Shown: positions 25,251 to 39,646 of the stretch, in pieces
Layout of the letters: each line of letters opens with the position of its first letter
Position numbering within the stretch: the first letter of the stretch is position 1
Assembly (NCBI RefSeq): GCF_051401765.1
Contig: NW_027480544.1
Span: 496,001 to 560,000, forward strand
Source of the DNA: Calliopsis andreniformis
Taxonomy: Eukaryota; Arthropoda; Insecta; Hymenoptera; Andrenidae
Direction of reading: 5' to 3'
DNA length: 64,000 nucleotides
Translations under genes and position numbers: made by a program
Notes under the pieces: generated by a model
Databases searched by the model: none
The model's input: the letters and a program-made list of their open reading frames with translations, nothing else
Told to the model about the DNA's origin: nothing

Positions 25251-28200
25251 ATTGAGGATTGAGGATTGAGGATTGAGGATTGAGGATTGAGGGTTGAGGA
25301 TTGAGGATCGAAGATTGAGTATTGAGGATTGAAGGTTGAGGTTTGAGGATTGAGGATTGAGGGTGGAGGATGAGGGCTGAGGGTTGAGGATTGAGGATTG
25401 AGGATTGACGCTTGAGGATAGAGGATCGAGGATGGTGGATTGAAGGATGAGTATTGAGGATTGAAGATTGAGGATTGAGGATTCAGTATTGAGGATTGAG
25501 GATGAGGGCTGAGGGTTGAGGATTGAGGATTGAGGGTTGAGGATTGAAGATTGAGTATTGAGGATTGAAGGTTGAGGATTGAGGATTCAGGATTGAGGAT
25601 TGAGGATGAGGGCTGAGGGTTGAGGGTTGAGGTTTGAGGCCTGAGGACAGAGGATTGAGGATTGAGAATTGAGGATGGAGGATTGAGGGTTGACGTTTGA
25701 GGATTGAGTATTGAAGATTGAGGATTGATGATTGAGGATTGAGGATTGAGGATTGAGGATTGAGGATTGAGTTTTGCAGATTGAGGATTGATGATTGAGG
25801 ATTGAGGATTGAGGATTGAGGATTGAGGATTGAGGATTGAAGATTGAGGATTGAGGATTGAGGATTGAGTGTTGACGGTTGAGTGATGAGAATTAATGTT
25901 TGTGGATGGAGACATGAAGATTGAAGATTGAGGATTGAGTATTGAAAACTGAGAATTCAGGATATTCTATTGAGAATTGAGAATTGAGGATTGAGGTTTG
26001 AGGATTGAGGACGAGGACTGACGGTTGGGGATTGAGGTTTGAGTATTCAGGATTGAGGATTGAGGACTGAGGATTGGGGATTGAGGACTGGGGGTTGAGG
26101 ATTGATTATTGAGCTTTGGGGAATGAAGATTGTGGACTGGGGATAGAGGATTGAATATTGAGGATTAAGGATAGAGTATTGGGGATTGAGGGTCTAGGAT
26201 ACGAGATTGATTATTGAGGATTGAAGATTGAGGATTGAGGATTGAGGATTGAGAATTGAGAATTGAGGATGAGGACTGATGGTTGAGGATGGAGGTTTGA
26301 GGAATGAGGATTGAGGATTGAGGATTGTGGATTGAGTGTTGGAGATTGAGGATTGATGATTGAGGATTGAGGATTGAGGATCGAGGATTGAGGATTGAGG
26401 ATTGAAGATTGAGGATTGAGTATTGAAAATTGAGGATTGATGACTGAGGATTGAGGATTTAGGATTGAGGATTGAGGATGGAGGATGACGGCTGAGGGTT
26501 GAGGATTGAGGTTTGAGAATTGAATCCTGAGTATTCAGGATATTCTATTGAGTATTGAGATTTGAGGATTGATGGTTGAGTATTGAGGATTGAGGATTGA
26601 GGACTGAGGGTTGAGGATTGATTATTGAGCTTTGGGGATTGAAGATTGTGGGCTGGGGATAGAGGATTGAATATTGAGGATTAAGGATAGAGTATTGGGG
26701 ATTGAGGATCTAGGATACGAGATTGATTATTGAGGATTGAAGATTGAGTATTTAGGATTGAGGATTGAGAACTGAGAATTGAGGATGAGGACTGAGGGTT
26801 GAGGATGGAGGTTTGAGGAATGAGGATTGAGGATTGAGGATTGTGGATTGAGTGTTGGAGATTGAGGATTGATAATTGAGGATTGAAGATTGAGGATTGA
26901 GGATTGAGTATTGAGAATTGAGAATTGAGGATGAGGTCTGAGGGTTGAGGATGGAAGTTTGAGGAATGAGGATTGAGGATTGAGGATTGTGGATTGAGTG
27001 TTGGAGATTGAGGATTGATGATTGAGGATTGAGGATTGAGGATCGAGGATTGAGGATTGAGGATTGAAGATTGACGATTGAGTATTGAAGATTGGGGATT
27101 GATGACTGAGGATTGAGGATTTAGGATTGAGGATTGAGGATGGAGGATGACGGCTGAAGGTTGAGGATTGAGGTTTGAGTATTGAGTCCTGAGTATTCAG
27201 GATATTCTATCGAGTATTGAGATTTGAGGATTGATGGTTGAGCATTGAGGATTGACGATTGAGTACTGAAGATTGAGGATTGATGACTGAGGATTGAGGA
27301 TTGAGGATTGAGGATTGAGGATTGAGGATTGACGATTGAGGATTGAGGATTGAGGATTGAGGATTGAAGATTGAGGACTGAGTGTTGAGGGCTGAGTGAT
27401 GAGAATTGAAGTTTGTGGATGGAGACTTGAAGGTTGAAGATTGACGATTGAGTATTGAAAACAGAGAATTCGGGATATTCTATTGAGTATTGAGGATTGA
27501 GGATTGAGGATTGAGGATTGAGTATTGAAGATTGAGGATTGAGGATTGAGGATTGAGGATTGAGGATTGAGGATTGAGTATTGAGGCTTGAGGATTGAGG
27601 ATTGAGGATTGAAGATTGAGGATTGGGGATTGAGGATTGACGATTGACGATTGAGGACTGAGGATTGGGGATTGAGGATCTAGGATTGAGTATTGAGGAC
27701 TGCGGATTGACGATTGAGTATTGAAGATTGAGGATTGATGACTGAGGATTGAGGATTGAGGATTGAGGTTTGAGGATTGAGGATTGAAGATTGAAGATTG
27801 AGTATTGAGGATTGAAGGTTGAGGATTGAGGATTGAGTATTGAGGATGGGGAATGAGGATTGAGGATTGAGGATTGTGGATTGAGTGTTGGAGATTGAGG
27901 ATTGATAATTGAGGATTGAAGATTGAGTATTGAGGTTTGAGGATTGAGAATTGAGAATTGAGGATGTGGACTGAGGGTTGAGGATGGAGGTTTGAGGAAT
28001 GAGGATTGAGGAATGAGGATTGAGGATTGAAGATAGAAGATTGAGTATTGAGGATTGAAGGTTGAGGATTGAGGATTGAGTATTGAGGATGGGGAATGAG
28101 GGCTGAGGGTTGAGGATTGGGGTTTGAGTATTGAATCCTGAGAATTCACGATATTCTATTGAGTATTGAGAATTGAGGATTAATGGTTGAGTATTGAGGA

Positions 28201-29694
28201 TTGAGAATTGAGGATTGAGTATTGAGTTTTGAAGATTGAGGATTGATGATAGAGGATTGAGTATTGAGGATTGAGGATTGAAGATTGAGGACTGAGTGTT
28301 GAGGGTTGAGTGATGATAATTGATGTTTGTGGATGGAGACATGAAGATTGAAGATTGAGGATTGAGTATTGAAAACTGAGAATTCAGGATATTCTATTGA
28401 GTATTGAGTATTGAGTATTGAGGATTGAGGATTGAGGATTGAGTATTGAAGATTGAGGAATGATGATTGAGGACTGAGGATTGAGGATTGAGGATTGAGG
28501 ATTGAGTTTTTCAGATTGAGGATTGATGATTGAGGATTGAGGATTGAGGATTGAGGATTGAGGATTGAGGATTGAAGATTGAGGATTGAGGATTGAGGAT
28601 TGAGTGTTTAGGGTTGAGTGACGAGAATTGATGTTTGTGGATGGAGACTTGAAAATTGAAGATTGAGGATTGAGTATTGAAAACTGAGAATTCAGGATAT
28701 TCTATTGAGAATTGAGAATTGAGGATTGATGATTGAGGATTGAGGATTGAGGTTTGAGGATTGAGGACGAGGACTGACGGTTGAGGATTGAGGTTTGAGT
28801 ATTGAGGATTGAGGATTGAGGACTGAGGATTGGGGATTGAAGACTGAGGATTGAGGATTGGTTATTGAGCTTTGGGGATTGAAGATTGTGGGCTGGGGAT
28901 AGAGGATTGAATATTGAGGATTAAGGATAGAGTATTGGGGATTGAGGATCTAGGATACGAGATTGATTATTGAGGATTGAAGATTGAGGATTGAGGATTG
29001 AGGATTGAGAATTGAGAATTGAGGATGAGGACTGAGGGTTGAGGATGGAGGCTTGAGGAATGAGGATTGAGGGTTGAGGATTGTGGATTGAGTGTTGGAG
29101 ATTGAGGATTGATGATTGAGGATTGACGATTGAGGATCGAGGATTGAGGATTGAGGATTGAAGATTGACGATTGAGTATTGAAGGTTGAGGATTGATGAC
29201 TGAGGATTGAGGATTTGGGATTGAGGATTGAGGATGGAGGATGACGGCTGAGGGATGAGGATTGAGGTTTGAGTATTGAATCCTGAGTATTCAGGATATT
29301 CTATTGAGTATTGAGATTTGAGGATTGATGGTTGAGTATTGAGGATTGAGGATTGAGGACTGAGTATTGAAGATTGAGGATTGATGATTGAGGATTGAGG
29401 ATTGAGGATAGAGGATCGAGGATGGAGGATTGAAGGCTGAGTATTGAGGATTGAAGATTGAGGATTCAGGATTCAGGATTGAGGATTGAGGATGAGGGCT
29501 GAGGGTTGAGGATTGAGGATTGAGGATTGAGGATTGAAGATTGAGTATTGAGGATTGAAGGTTGAGGATTGAGGATTCAGGATTGAGGATTGAGGATGAG
29601 GGCTGAGGGTTGAGGGTTGAGGTTTGAGGCCTGAGGACAGAGGATTGAGGATTGAGAATTGAGGATGGAGGATTGAGGGTTGACGTTTGAGGAT
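25250..29694. repeat. Type II segment, second copy of the 6,305-bp-step duplication
   Basis: This is the second copy of 18,945-23,389; beyond 29,694 the sequence continues as the normal end of a type II block up to 29,904. Differences from the first copy are very few: near 26,515 this copy has GAGAATTGAATCC where the first has GAGTATTGAATCC. Such similarity suggests a recent duplication within the history of the array. Confidence 0.82.
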
Positions 29695-29904
29695 AGAGTA
29701 TTGAAGATTGAGGATTGATGATTGAGGATTGAGGATTGAGGATTGAGGATTGAGGATTGAGTATTGAAGATTGTGGATTGATGATTGGCGATTGAGGACT
29801 GAGGATTGAGGATTGATTATTGAGCTTTGGGGATTGAAGAATGTGGCCTGGGGATAGAGGACTGAATATTGAGGATTAAGGATAGAGTATTGGGGATTGA
29901 GGGT

Positions 29905-32900
29905 CTAGGACAGGAGGTTGATTATTGAGGATTGAAGAGTGAGGATTGAGGATTGAGGATTGATGATTGAGGATTGAGGATTGAAGATTGAGTATGGAGG
30001 ATTGAAGATTGAGGATTGAGGATTAAGGATTGAGGATTGAAGATTGAGGACTGAGTGTTGAGGGTTGAGTGATGAGAATTGATGTTTGTGGACTGTGATT
30101 TGAAGATTGGAGGTTGGGGATTTAGCATTGAACCATGAGAATTCAGAATATTCTATTGAGTATTGAGAATTGGGGATTGATGGTTGAATATTGGTGATTG
30201 ATGGTTGAGGGTTGTGTGTTGAATATTGAGTATTGATGATTGAGAATTGAGAATTGAGGAGGAGGACTGATGGTTGAGGAATGAGGTTTGAGGAATGAGG
30301 ATTGAGGATTGAGGATTGAGGATTGAGGACTGAGGATTGAGGATTGAGTATTGAAGATTGAGTATTCATGACTGAGGATTGAGGATTGAGGATTGAGGGT
30401 TGAGGATTGACGATCGAAGATTGAGTATTGAGGATTGAAGGTTGATGTTTGAGGATTGAGTATTGCGGGTGGAGAATGAGGGCTGAGGGTTGAGGATTGA
30501 GGTTTGAGTATTGAATACTGATAATTCAGGATATTCTGTTGAGTATTGAGAATTGATGATTGATGGTTGAGTATTGAGGATTGAGGATTGAGGATTGAGG
30601 ATTGAGTATTGAAGATTGAGGATCGAGGATTGAGGATTGAGGATTGAGGATTGAGGATTGAGTATTGAGGCTTGAGGATTGAGGATTGAGGATTGAAGAT
30701 TGAGGATTGGGGATTGAGGATTGACGATTGACGGTTAAGGATTGAGGATTGGGGATTGAGGATCTAGGATTGAGTACTGAGGACTGCGGATTGACGATTC
30801 AGTATTGAAGATTGAGGATTGATGACTGAGGATTGAGGTTTGAGGATTGAGGTTTGAGGATTGAGGATTGAAGATTGAAGATTGAGTATTGAGGATTGAA
30901 GGTTGAGGATTGAGGATTGAGTATTGAGGATGGAGAATGAGGGCTGCGGGTTGAGGATTGGGGTTTGAGTATTGAATCCTGAGAATTCACGATATTCTAT
31001 TGAGTATTGATAATTGAGGATTGATGGTTGAGTATTGAGGATTGAGAATTGAGGATTGAGGATTGAGTTTTGAAGATTGAGGATTGATGATTGAGGATTG
31101 AGTATTGAGGATTGGGGATTGAAGATTGAGGACTGAGTGTTGAGGGTTGAGTGATGATAATTGATGTTTGTGTATGGAGACATGAAGATTGAAGATTGAG
31201 GATTGAGTATTGAAAACTGAGAATTCAGGATATTCTATTGAGTATCGAGTATTGAGTATTGAGGATTGAGGATTGAGGATTGAGTATTGAAGATTGAGGA
31301 TTGATGATTCAGGACTGAGGATTGAGGATTGTGGATTGAGGATTGAGTTTTGCAGATTGAGGATTGATGATTGAGGATTCAGGATTGAGGATTGAGGATT
31401 GAGGATTGAGGATTGAGGATTGAAGATTGAGGATTGAGGATTGAGGATTGAGTGTTGAGGGTTGAGTGATGAGAATTGATGTTTGTGGATGGAGACTTGA
31501 AGATTGAAGATTGAGGATTGAGTATTGAAAACTGAGAATTCAGGATATTCTATTGAGAATTGAGAATTGAGGATTGATGATTGAGGATTGAGGATTAAGG
31601 TTTGAGGATTGAGGACGAGGACTGACGGTTGAGGATTGAGGTTTGAGTATTAAGGATTGAGGATTGAGGACTGAGGATTGGGGATTGAGGACTGAGGGTT
31701 GAGGATTGATTATTGAGCTTTGGGGATTGAAGATTGTGGACTGGGGATAGAGGACTGAATATTGAGGATTAAGGATAGAGTATTGGGGATTGAGGATCTA
31801 GGATACGAGATTGATTATTGAGGATTGAAGATTGAGGATTGAGGATTGAGGATTGAGAATTGAGAATTGAGGATGAGGACTGAGGGTTGAGGATGGAGGT
31901 TTGAGGAATGAGGATTGAGGATTGAGGATTGTGGATTGAGTGTTGGAGATTGAGGATTGATGATTGAGGATTGAGGATTGAGGATCGAGGATTGAGGATT
32001 GAGGATTGAAGATTGACGATTGAGTATTGAAGATTGAGGATTGATGACTGAGGATTGAGGATTTAGGATTGAGGATTGAGGATGGAGGATGACGGCTGAG
32101 GGTTGGGGATTGAGGTTTGAGTATTGAATCCTGAGTATTCAGGATATTCTATTGAGTATTGAGATTTGAGGATTGATGGTTGAGTATTGAGGATTGAGGA
32201 TTGAGGACTGAGTATTGAAGATTGAGGATTGATGATTGAGGATTGAGGATTGAGGAATGAGGATTGCGGATTGAGTATTGAGGCTTGAGGATTGAGGATT
32301 GAGGATTGAGGATTGAGGATTGAGGACTGAGTATTGAAGATTGAGGATTGATGATTGAGGATTGAGGATTGAGGAATGAGGATTGAGGATTGAGGATTGA
32401 GGATTGAGGATTGAGGGTTGAGGATTGAGGATCGAAGATTGAGTATTGAGGATTGAAGGTTGAGGTTTGAGGATTGAGGATTGAGGGTGGAGGATGAGGG
32501 CTGAGGGTTGAGGATTGAGGATTGAGGATTGACGCTTGAGGATAGAGGATCGAGGATGGTGGATTGAAGGATGAGTATTGAGGATTGAAGATTGAGGATT
32601 GAGGATTCAGGATTGAGGATTGAGGATGAGGGCTGAGGGTTGAGGATTGAGGATTGAGGATTGAGGATTGAAGATTGAGTATTGAGGATTGAAGGTTGAG
32701 GATTGAGGATTCAGGATTGAGGATTGAGGATGAGGGCTGAGGGTTGAGGGTTGAGGTTTGAGGCCTGAGGACAGAGGATTGAGGATTGAGAATTGAGGAT
32801 GGAGGATTGAGGGTTGACGTTTGAGGATAGAGTATTGAAGATTGAGGATTGATGATTGAGGATTGAGGATTGAGGATTGAGGATTGAGGATTGAGTATTG

Positions 32901-33038
32901 AAGATTGTGGATTGATGATTGGCGATTGAGGACTGAGGATTGAGGATTGATTATTGAGCTTTGGGGATTGAAGAATGTGGCCTGGGGATAGAGGACTGAA
33001 TATTGAGGATTAAGGATAGAGTATTGGGGATTGAGGGT
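29905..33038. repeat. Type I block with a 3,913-bp internal deletion
   Basis: It opens with the A1 module and matches the 9,422 block at an offset of 20,483 bp up to about 32,577 (word GGTGGATTGAAGGATGAG). After about 32,655 it matches the end of type I at an offset of 16,570 bp (four GAGGATT units before GAAGATT). The junction lies in a stretch common to both modules, around GGATGAGGGCTGAGGG. The lost length is 3,913 bp, an exact multiple of seven. It shares GATATTCTGTTGAG and GAGTACTGAGG with the 39,647 block, its closest relative in the opening part. Confidence 0.85.
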
Positions 33039-36000
33039 CTAGGACAGGAGGTTGATTATTGAGGATTGAAGAGTGAGGATTGAGGATTGAGGATTGATGA
33101 TTGAGGATTGAGGATTGAAGATTGAGTATGGAGGATTGAAGATTGAGGATTGAGGATTAAGGATTGAGGATTGAAGATTGAGGACTGAGTGTTGAGGGTT
33201 GAGTGATGAGAATTGATGTTTCTGGACTGTGATTTGAAGATTGGAGGTTGGGGATTTAGCATTGAACCATGAGAATTCAGAATATTCTATTGAGTATTGA
33301 GAATTGGGGATTGATGGTTGAATATTGGTGATTGATGGTTGAGGGTTGTGTGTTGAATATTGAGTATTGATGATTGAGAATTGAGAATTGAGGAGGAGGA
33401 CTGATGGTTGAGGAATGAGGTTTGAGGAATGAGGATTGAGGATTGAGGATTGAGGATTGAGGACTGAGGATTGAGGATTGAGTATTGAAGATTGAGTATT
33501 CATGACTGAGGATTGAGGATTGAGGATTGAGGGTTGAGGATTGACGATCGAAGATTGAGTATTGAGGATTGAAGGTTGATGTTTGAGGATTGAGTATTGC
33601 GGGTGGAGAATGAGGGCTGAGGGTTGAGGATTGAGGTTTGAGTATTGAATACTGATAATTCAGGATATTCTATTGAGTATTGAGAATTGATGATTGATGG
33701 TTGAGTATTGAGGATTGAGGATTGAGGATTGAGGATTGAGTATTGAAGATTGAGGATCGAGGATTGAGGATTGAGGATTGAGGATTGAGGATTGAGTATT
33801 GAGGCTTGAGGATTGAGGATTGAGGATTGAAGATTGAGGATTGGGGATTGAGGATTGACGATTGACGGTTAAGGATTGAGGATTGGGGATTGAGGATCTA
33901 GGATTGAGTATTGAGGACTGCGGATTGACGATTCAGTATTGAAGATTGAGGATTGATGACTGAGGATTGAGGTTTGAGGATTGAGGTTTGAGGATTGAGG
34001 ATTGAAGATTGAAGATTGAGTATTGAGGATTGAAGGTTGAGGATTGAGGATTGAGTATTGAGGATGGAGAATGAGGGCTGCGGGTTGAGGATTGGGGTTT
34101 GAGTATTGAATCCTGAGAATTCACGATATTCTATTGAGTATTGAGAATTGAGGATTGATGGTTGAGTATTGAGGATTGAGAATTGAGGATTGAGGATTGA
34201 GTTTTGAAGATTGAGGATTGATGATTGAGGATTGAGTATTGAGGATTGGGGATTGAAGATTGAGGACTGAGTGTTGAGGGTTGAGTGATGATAATTGATG
34301 TTTGTGTATGGAGACATGAAGATTGAAGATTGAGGATTGAGTATTGAAAACTGAGAATTCAGGATATTCTATTGAGTATCGAGTATTGAGTATTGAGGAT
34401 TGAGGATTGAGGATTGAGTATTGAAGATTGAGGATTGATGATTCAGGACTGAGGATTGAGGATTGTGGATTGAGGATTGAGTTTTGCAGATTGAGGATTG
34501 ATGATTGAGGATTGAGGATTGAGGATTGAGGATTGAGGATTGAGGATTGAGGATTGAAGATTGAGGATTGAGGATTGAGGATTCAGTGTTGAGGGTTGAG
34601 TGATGAGAATTGATGTTTGTGGATGGAGACTTGAAGATTGAAGATTGAGGATTGAGTATTGAAAACTGAGAATTCAGGATATTCTATTGAGAATTGAGAA
34701 TTGAGGATTGATGATTGAGGATTGAGGATTGAGGTTTGAGGATTGAGGACGAGGACTGACGGTTGAGGATTGAGGTTTGAGTATTAAGGATTGAGGATTG
34801 AGGACTGAGGATTGGGGATTGAGGACTGAGGGTTGAGGATTGATTATTGAGCTTTGGGGATTGAAGATTGTGGACTGGGGATAGAGGACTGAATATTGAG
34901 GATTAAGGATAGAGTATTGGGGATTGAGGATCTAGGATACGAGATTGATTATTGAGGATTGAAGATTGAGGATTGAGGATTGAGGATTGAGAATTGAGAA
35001 TTGAGGATGAGGACTGAGGGTTGAAGATGGAGGTTTGAGGAATGAGGATTGAGGATTGAGGATTGTGGATTGAGTGTTGGAGATTGAGGATTGATGATTG
35101 AGGATTGAGGATTGAGGATCGAGGATTGAGGATTGAGGATTGAAGATTGACGATTGAGTATTGAAGATTGAGGATTGATGACTGAGGATTGAGGATTTAG
35201 GATTGAGGATTGAGGATGGAGGATGACGGCTGAGGGTTGGGGATTGAGGTTTGAGTATTGAATCCTGAGTATTCAGGATATTCTATTGAGTATTGAGATT
35301 TGAGGATTGATGGTTGAGTATTGAGGATTGAGGATTGAGGACTGAGTATTGAAGATTGAGGATTGATGATTGAGGATTGAGGATTGAGGAATGAGGATTG
35401 CGGATTGAGTATTGAGGCTTGAGGATTGAGGATTGAGGATTGAGGATTGAGGATTGAGGACTGAGTATTGAAGATTGAGGATTGATGATTGAGGATTGAG
35501 GATTGAGGAATGAGGATTGAGGATTGAGGATTGAGGATTGAGGATTGAGGGTTGAGGATTGAGGATCGAAGATTGAGTATTGAGGATTGAAGGTTGAGGT
35601 TTGAGGATTGAGGATTGAGGGTGGAGGATGAGGGCTGAGGGTTGAGGATTGAGGATTGAGGATTGACGCTTGAGGATAGAGGATCGAGGATGGTGGATTG
35701 AAGGATGAGTATTGAGGATTGAAGATTGAGGATTGAGGATTCAGTATTGAGGATTGAGGATGAGGGCTGAGGGTTGAGGATTGAGGATTGAGGGTTGAGG
35801 ATTGAAGATTGAGTATTGAGGATTGAAGGTTGAGGATTGAGGATTCAGGATTGAGGATTGAGGATGAGGGCTGAGGGTTGAGGGTTGAGGTTTGAGGCCT
35901 GAGGACAGAGGATTGAGGATTGAGAATTGAGGATGGAGGATTGAGGGTTGACGTTTGAGGATTGAGTATTGAAGATTGAGGATTGATGATTGAGGATTGA

Positions 36001-39000
36001 GGATTGAGGATTGAGGATTGAGGATTGAGTTTTGCAGATTGAGGATTGATGATTGAGGATTGAGGATTGAGGATTGAGGATTGAGGATTGAGGATTGAAG
36101 ATTGAGGATTGAGGATTGAGGATTGAGTGTTGACGGTTGAGTGATGAGAATTAATGTTTGTGGATGGAGACATGAAGATTGAAGATTGAGGATTGAGTAT
36201 TGAAAACTGAGAATTCAGGATATTCTATTGAGAATTGAGAATTGAGGATTGAGGTTTGAGGATTGAGGACGAGGACTGACGGTTGGGGATTGAGGTTTGA
36301 GTATTCAGGATTGAGGATTGAGGACTGAGGATTGGGGATTGAGGACTGGGGGTTGAGGATTGATTATTGAGCTTTGGGGAATGAAGATTGTGGACTGGGG
36401 ATAGAGGATTGAATATTGAGGATTAAGGATAGAGTATTGGGGATTGAGGGTCTAGGATACGAGATTGATTATTGAGGATTGAAGATTGAGGATTGAGGAT
36501 TGAGGATTGAGAATTGAGAATTGAGGATGAGGACTGATGGTTGAGGATGGAGGTTTGAGGAATGAGGATTGAGGATTGAGGATTGTGGATTGAGTGTTGG
36601 AGATTGAGGATTGATGATTGAGGATTGAGGATTGAGGATCGAGGATTGAGGATTGAGGATTGAAGATTGAGGATGAGGTCTGAGGGTTGAGGATGGAAGT
36701 TTGAGGAATGAGGATTGAGGATTGAGGATTGTGGATTGAGTGTTGGAGATTGAGGATTGATGATTGAGGATTGAGGATTGAGGATCGAGGATTGAGGATT
36801 GAGGATTGAAGATTGACGATTGAGTATTGAAGATTGGGGATTGATGACTGAGGATTGAGGATTTAGGATTGAGGATTGAGGATGGAGGATGACGGCTGAG
36901 GGTTGAGGATTGAGGTTTGAGTATTGAGTCCTGAGTATTCAGGATATTCTATCGAGTATTGAGATTTGAGGATTGATGGTTGAGCATTGAGGATTGACGA
37001 TTGAGTACTGAAGATTGAGGATTGATGACTGAGGATTGAGGATTGAGGATTGAGGATTGAGGATTGAGGATTGACGATTGAGGATTGAGGATTGAGGATT
37101 GAGGATTGAAGATTGAGGACTGAGTGTTGAGGGCTGAGTGATGAGAATTGAAGTTTGTGGATGGAGACTTGAAGGTTGAAGATTGACGATTGAGTATTGA
37201 AAACAGAGAATTCGGGATATTCTATTGAGTATTGAGGATTGAGGATTGAGGATTGAGGATTGAGTATTGAAGATTGAGGATTGAGGATTGAGGATTGAGG
37301 ATTGAGGATTGAGGATTGAGTATTGAGGCTTGAGGATTGAGGATTGAGGATTGAAGATTGAGGATTGGGGATTGAGGATTGACGATTGACGATTGAGGAT
37401 TGAGGATTGGGGATTGAGGATCTAGGATTGAGTATTGAGGACTGCGGATTGACGATTGAGTATTGAAGATTGAGGATTGATGACTGAGGATTGAGGATTG
37501 AGGATTGAGGTTTGAGGATTGAGGATTGAAGATTGAAGATTGAGTATTGAGGATTGAAGGTTGAGGATTGAGGATTGAGTATTGAGGATGGGGAATGAGG
37601 ATTGAGGATTGAGGATTGTGGATTGAGTGTTGGAGATTGAGGATTGATAATTGAGGATTGAAGATTGAGTATTGAGGTTTGAGGATTGAGAATTGAGAAT
37701 TGAGGATGTGGACTGAGGGTTGAGGATGGAGGTTTGAGGAATGAGGATTGAGGAATGAGGATTGAGGATTGAAGATAGAAGATTGAGTATTGAGGATTGA
37801 AGGTTGAGGATTGAGGATTGAGTATTGAGGATGGGGAATGAGGGCTGAGGGTTGAGGATTGGGGTTTGAGTATTGAATCCTGAGAATTCACGATATTCTA
37901 TTGAGTATTGAGAATTGAGGATTAATGGTTGAGTATTGAGGATTGAGAATTGAGGACTGAGTATTGAGTTTTGAAGATTGAGGATTGATGATAGAGGATT
38001 GAGTATTGAGGATTGAGGATTGAAGATTGAGGACTGAGTGTTGAGGGTTGAGTGATGATAATTGATGTTTGTGGATGGAGACATGAAGATTGAAGATTGA
38101 GGATTGAGTATTGAAAACTGAGAATTCAGGATATTCTATTGAGTATTGAGTATTGAGTATTGAGGATTGAGGATTGAGGATTGAGTATTGAAGATTGAGG
38201 AATGATGATTGAGGACTGAGGATTGAGGATTGAGGATTGAGGATTGAGTTTTTCAGATTGAGGATTGATGATTGAGGATTGAGGATTGAGGATTGAGGAT
38301 TGAGGATTGAGGATTGAAGATTGAGGATTGAGGATTGAGGATTGAGTGTTTAGGGTTGAGTGACGAGAATTGATGTTTGTGGATGGAGACTTGAAAATTG
38401 AAGATTGAGGATTGAGTATTGAAAACTGAGAATTCAGGATATTCTATTGAGAATTGAGAATTGAGGATTGATGATTGAGGATTGAGGATTGAGGTTTGAG
38501 GATTGAGGACGAGGACTGACGGTTGAGGATTGAGGTTTGAGTATTGAGGATTGAGGATTGAGGACTGAGGATTGGGGATTGAAGACTGAGGATTGAGGAT
38601 TGGTTATTGAGCTTTGGGGATTGAAGATTGTGGGCTGGGGATAGAGGATTGAATATTGAGGATTAAGGATAGAGTATTGGGGATTGAGGATCTAGGATAC
38701 GAGATTGATTATTGAGGATTGAAGATTGAGGATTGAGGATTGAGGATTGAGAATTGAGAATTGAGGATGAGGACTGAGGGTTGAGGGTGGAGGCTTGAGG
38801 AATGAGGATTGAGGGTTGAGGATTGTGGATTGAGTGTTGGAGATTGAGGATTGATGATTGAGGATTGACGATTGAGGATCGAGGATTGAGGATTGAGGAT
38901 TGAAGATTGACGATTGAGTATTGAAGGTTGAGGATTGATGACTGAGGATTGAGGATTTGGGATTGAGGATTGAGGATGGAGGATGACGGCTGAGGGATGA

Positions 39001-39646
39001 GGATTGAGGTTTGAGTATTGAATCCTGAGTATTCAGGATATTCTATTGAGTATTGAGATTTGAGGATTGATGGTTGAGTATTGAGGATTGAGGATTGAGG
39101 ACTGAGTATTGAAGATTGAGGATTGATGATTGAGGATTGAGGATTGAGGATAGAGGATCGAGGATGAAGGATTGAAGGCTGAGTATTGAGGATTGAAGAT
39201 TGAGGATTCAGGATTCAGGATTGAGGATTGAGGATGAGGGCTGAGGGTTGAGGATTGAGGATTGAGGATTGAGGATTGAAGATTGAGTATTGAGGATTGA
39301 AGGTTGAGGATTGAGGATTCAGGATTGAGGATTGAGGATGAGGGCTGAGGGTTGAGGGTTGAGGTTTGAGGCCTGAGGACAGAGGATCGAGGATTGAGAA
39401 TTGAGGATGGAGGATTGAGGGTTGACGTTTGAGGATAGAGTATTGAAGATTGAGGATTGATGATTGAGGATTGAGGATTGAGGATTGAGGATTGAGGATT
39501 GAGTATTGAAGATTGTGGATTGATGATTGGCGATTGAGGACTGAGGATTGAGGATTGATTATTGAGCTTTGGGGATTGAAGAATGTGGCCTGGGGATAGA
39601 GGACTGAATATTGAGGATTAAGGATAGAGTATTGGGGATTGAGGGT
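33039..39646. repeat. Type II block with a 516-bp deletion
   Basis: It opens with the A2 module and is 6,608 bp long. It is collinear with the 46,694 block, but the distance from the opening landmark to the later type II module is 516 bp shorter. The join is near 36,670, where GAAGATTGAGGATGAGGTCTG replaces two modules present at about 50,320-50,840. The lost length equals 72 heptamers plus two hexamers. Private changes include TTGAGGGTGGAGG near 38,783 and GGATGAAGG near 39,163. Confidence 0.85.

Larger units (their letters stand above)
16469..29904. repeat. Type II block with an inserted 6.3-kb chimeric duplication
   Basis: It starts with the A2 form of the opening module (TTTCTGGACTGTG near 16,649). 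The length of 13,436 bp equals a complete type II block (7,124 bp) plus 6,305 bp plus one extra heptamer near 18,960. Type II landmarks appear twice at an offset of 6,305 bp, for example CTAGGATTGAG at 21,375 and 27,680. Between the two copies lies a stretch that matches type I instead (listed separately). The block therefore looks like the product of unequal exchange between a type I and a type II block. Confidence 0.85.
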
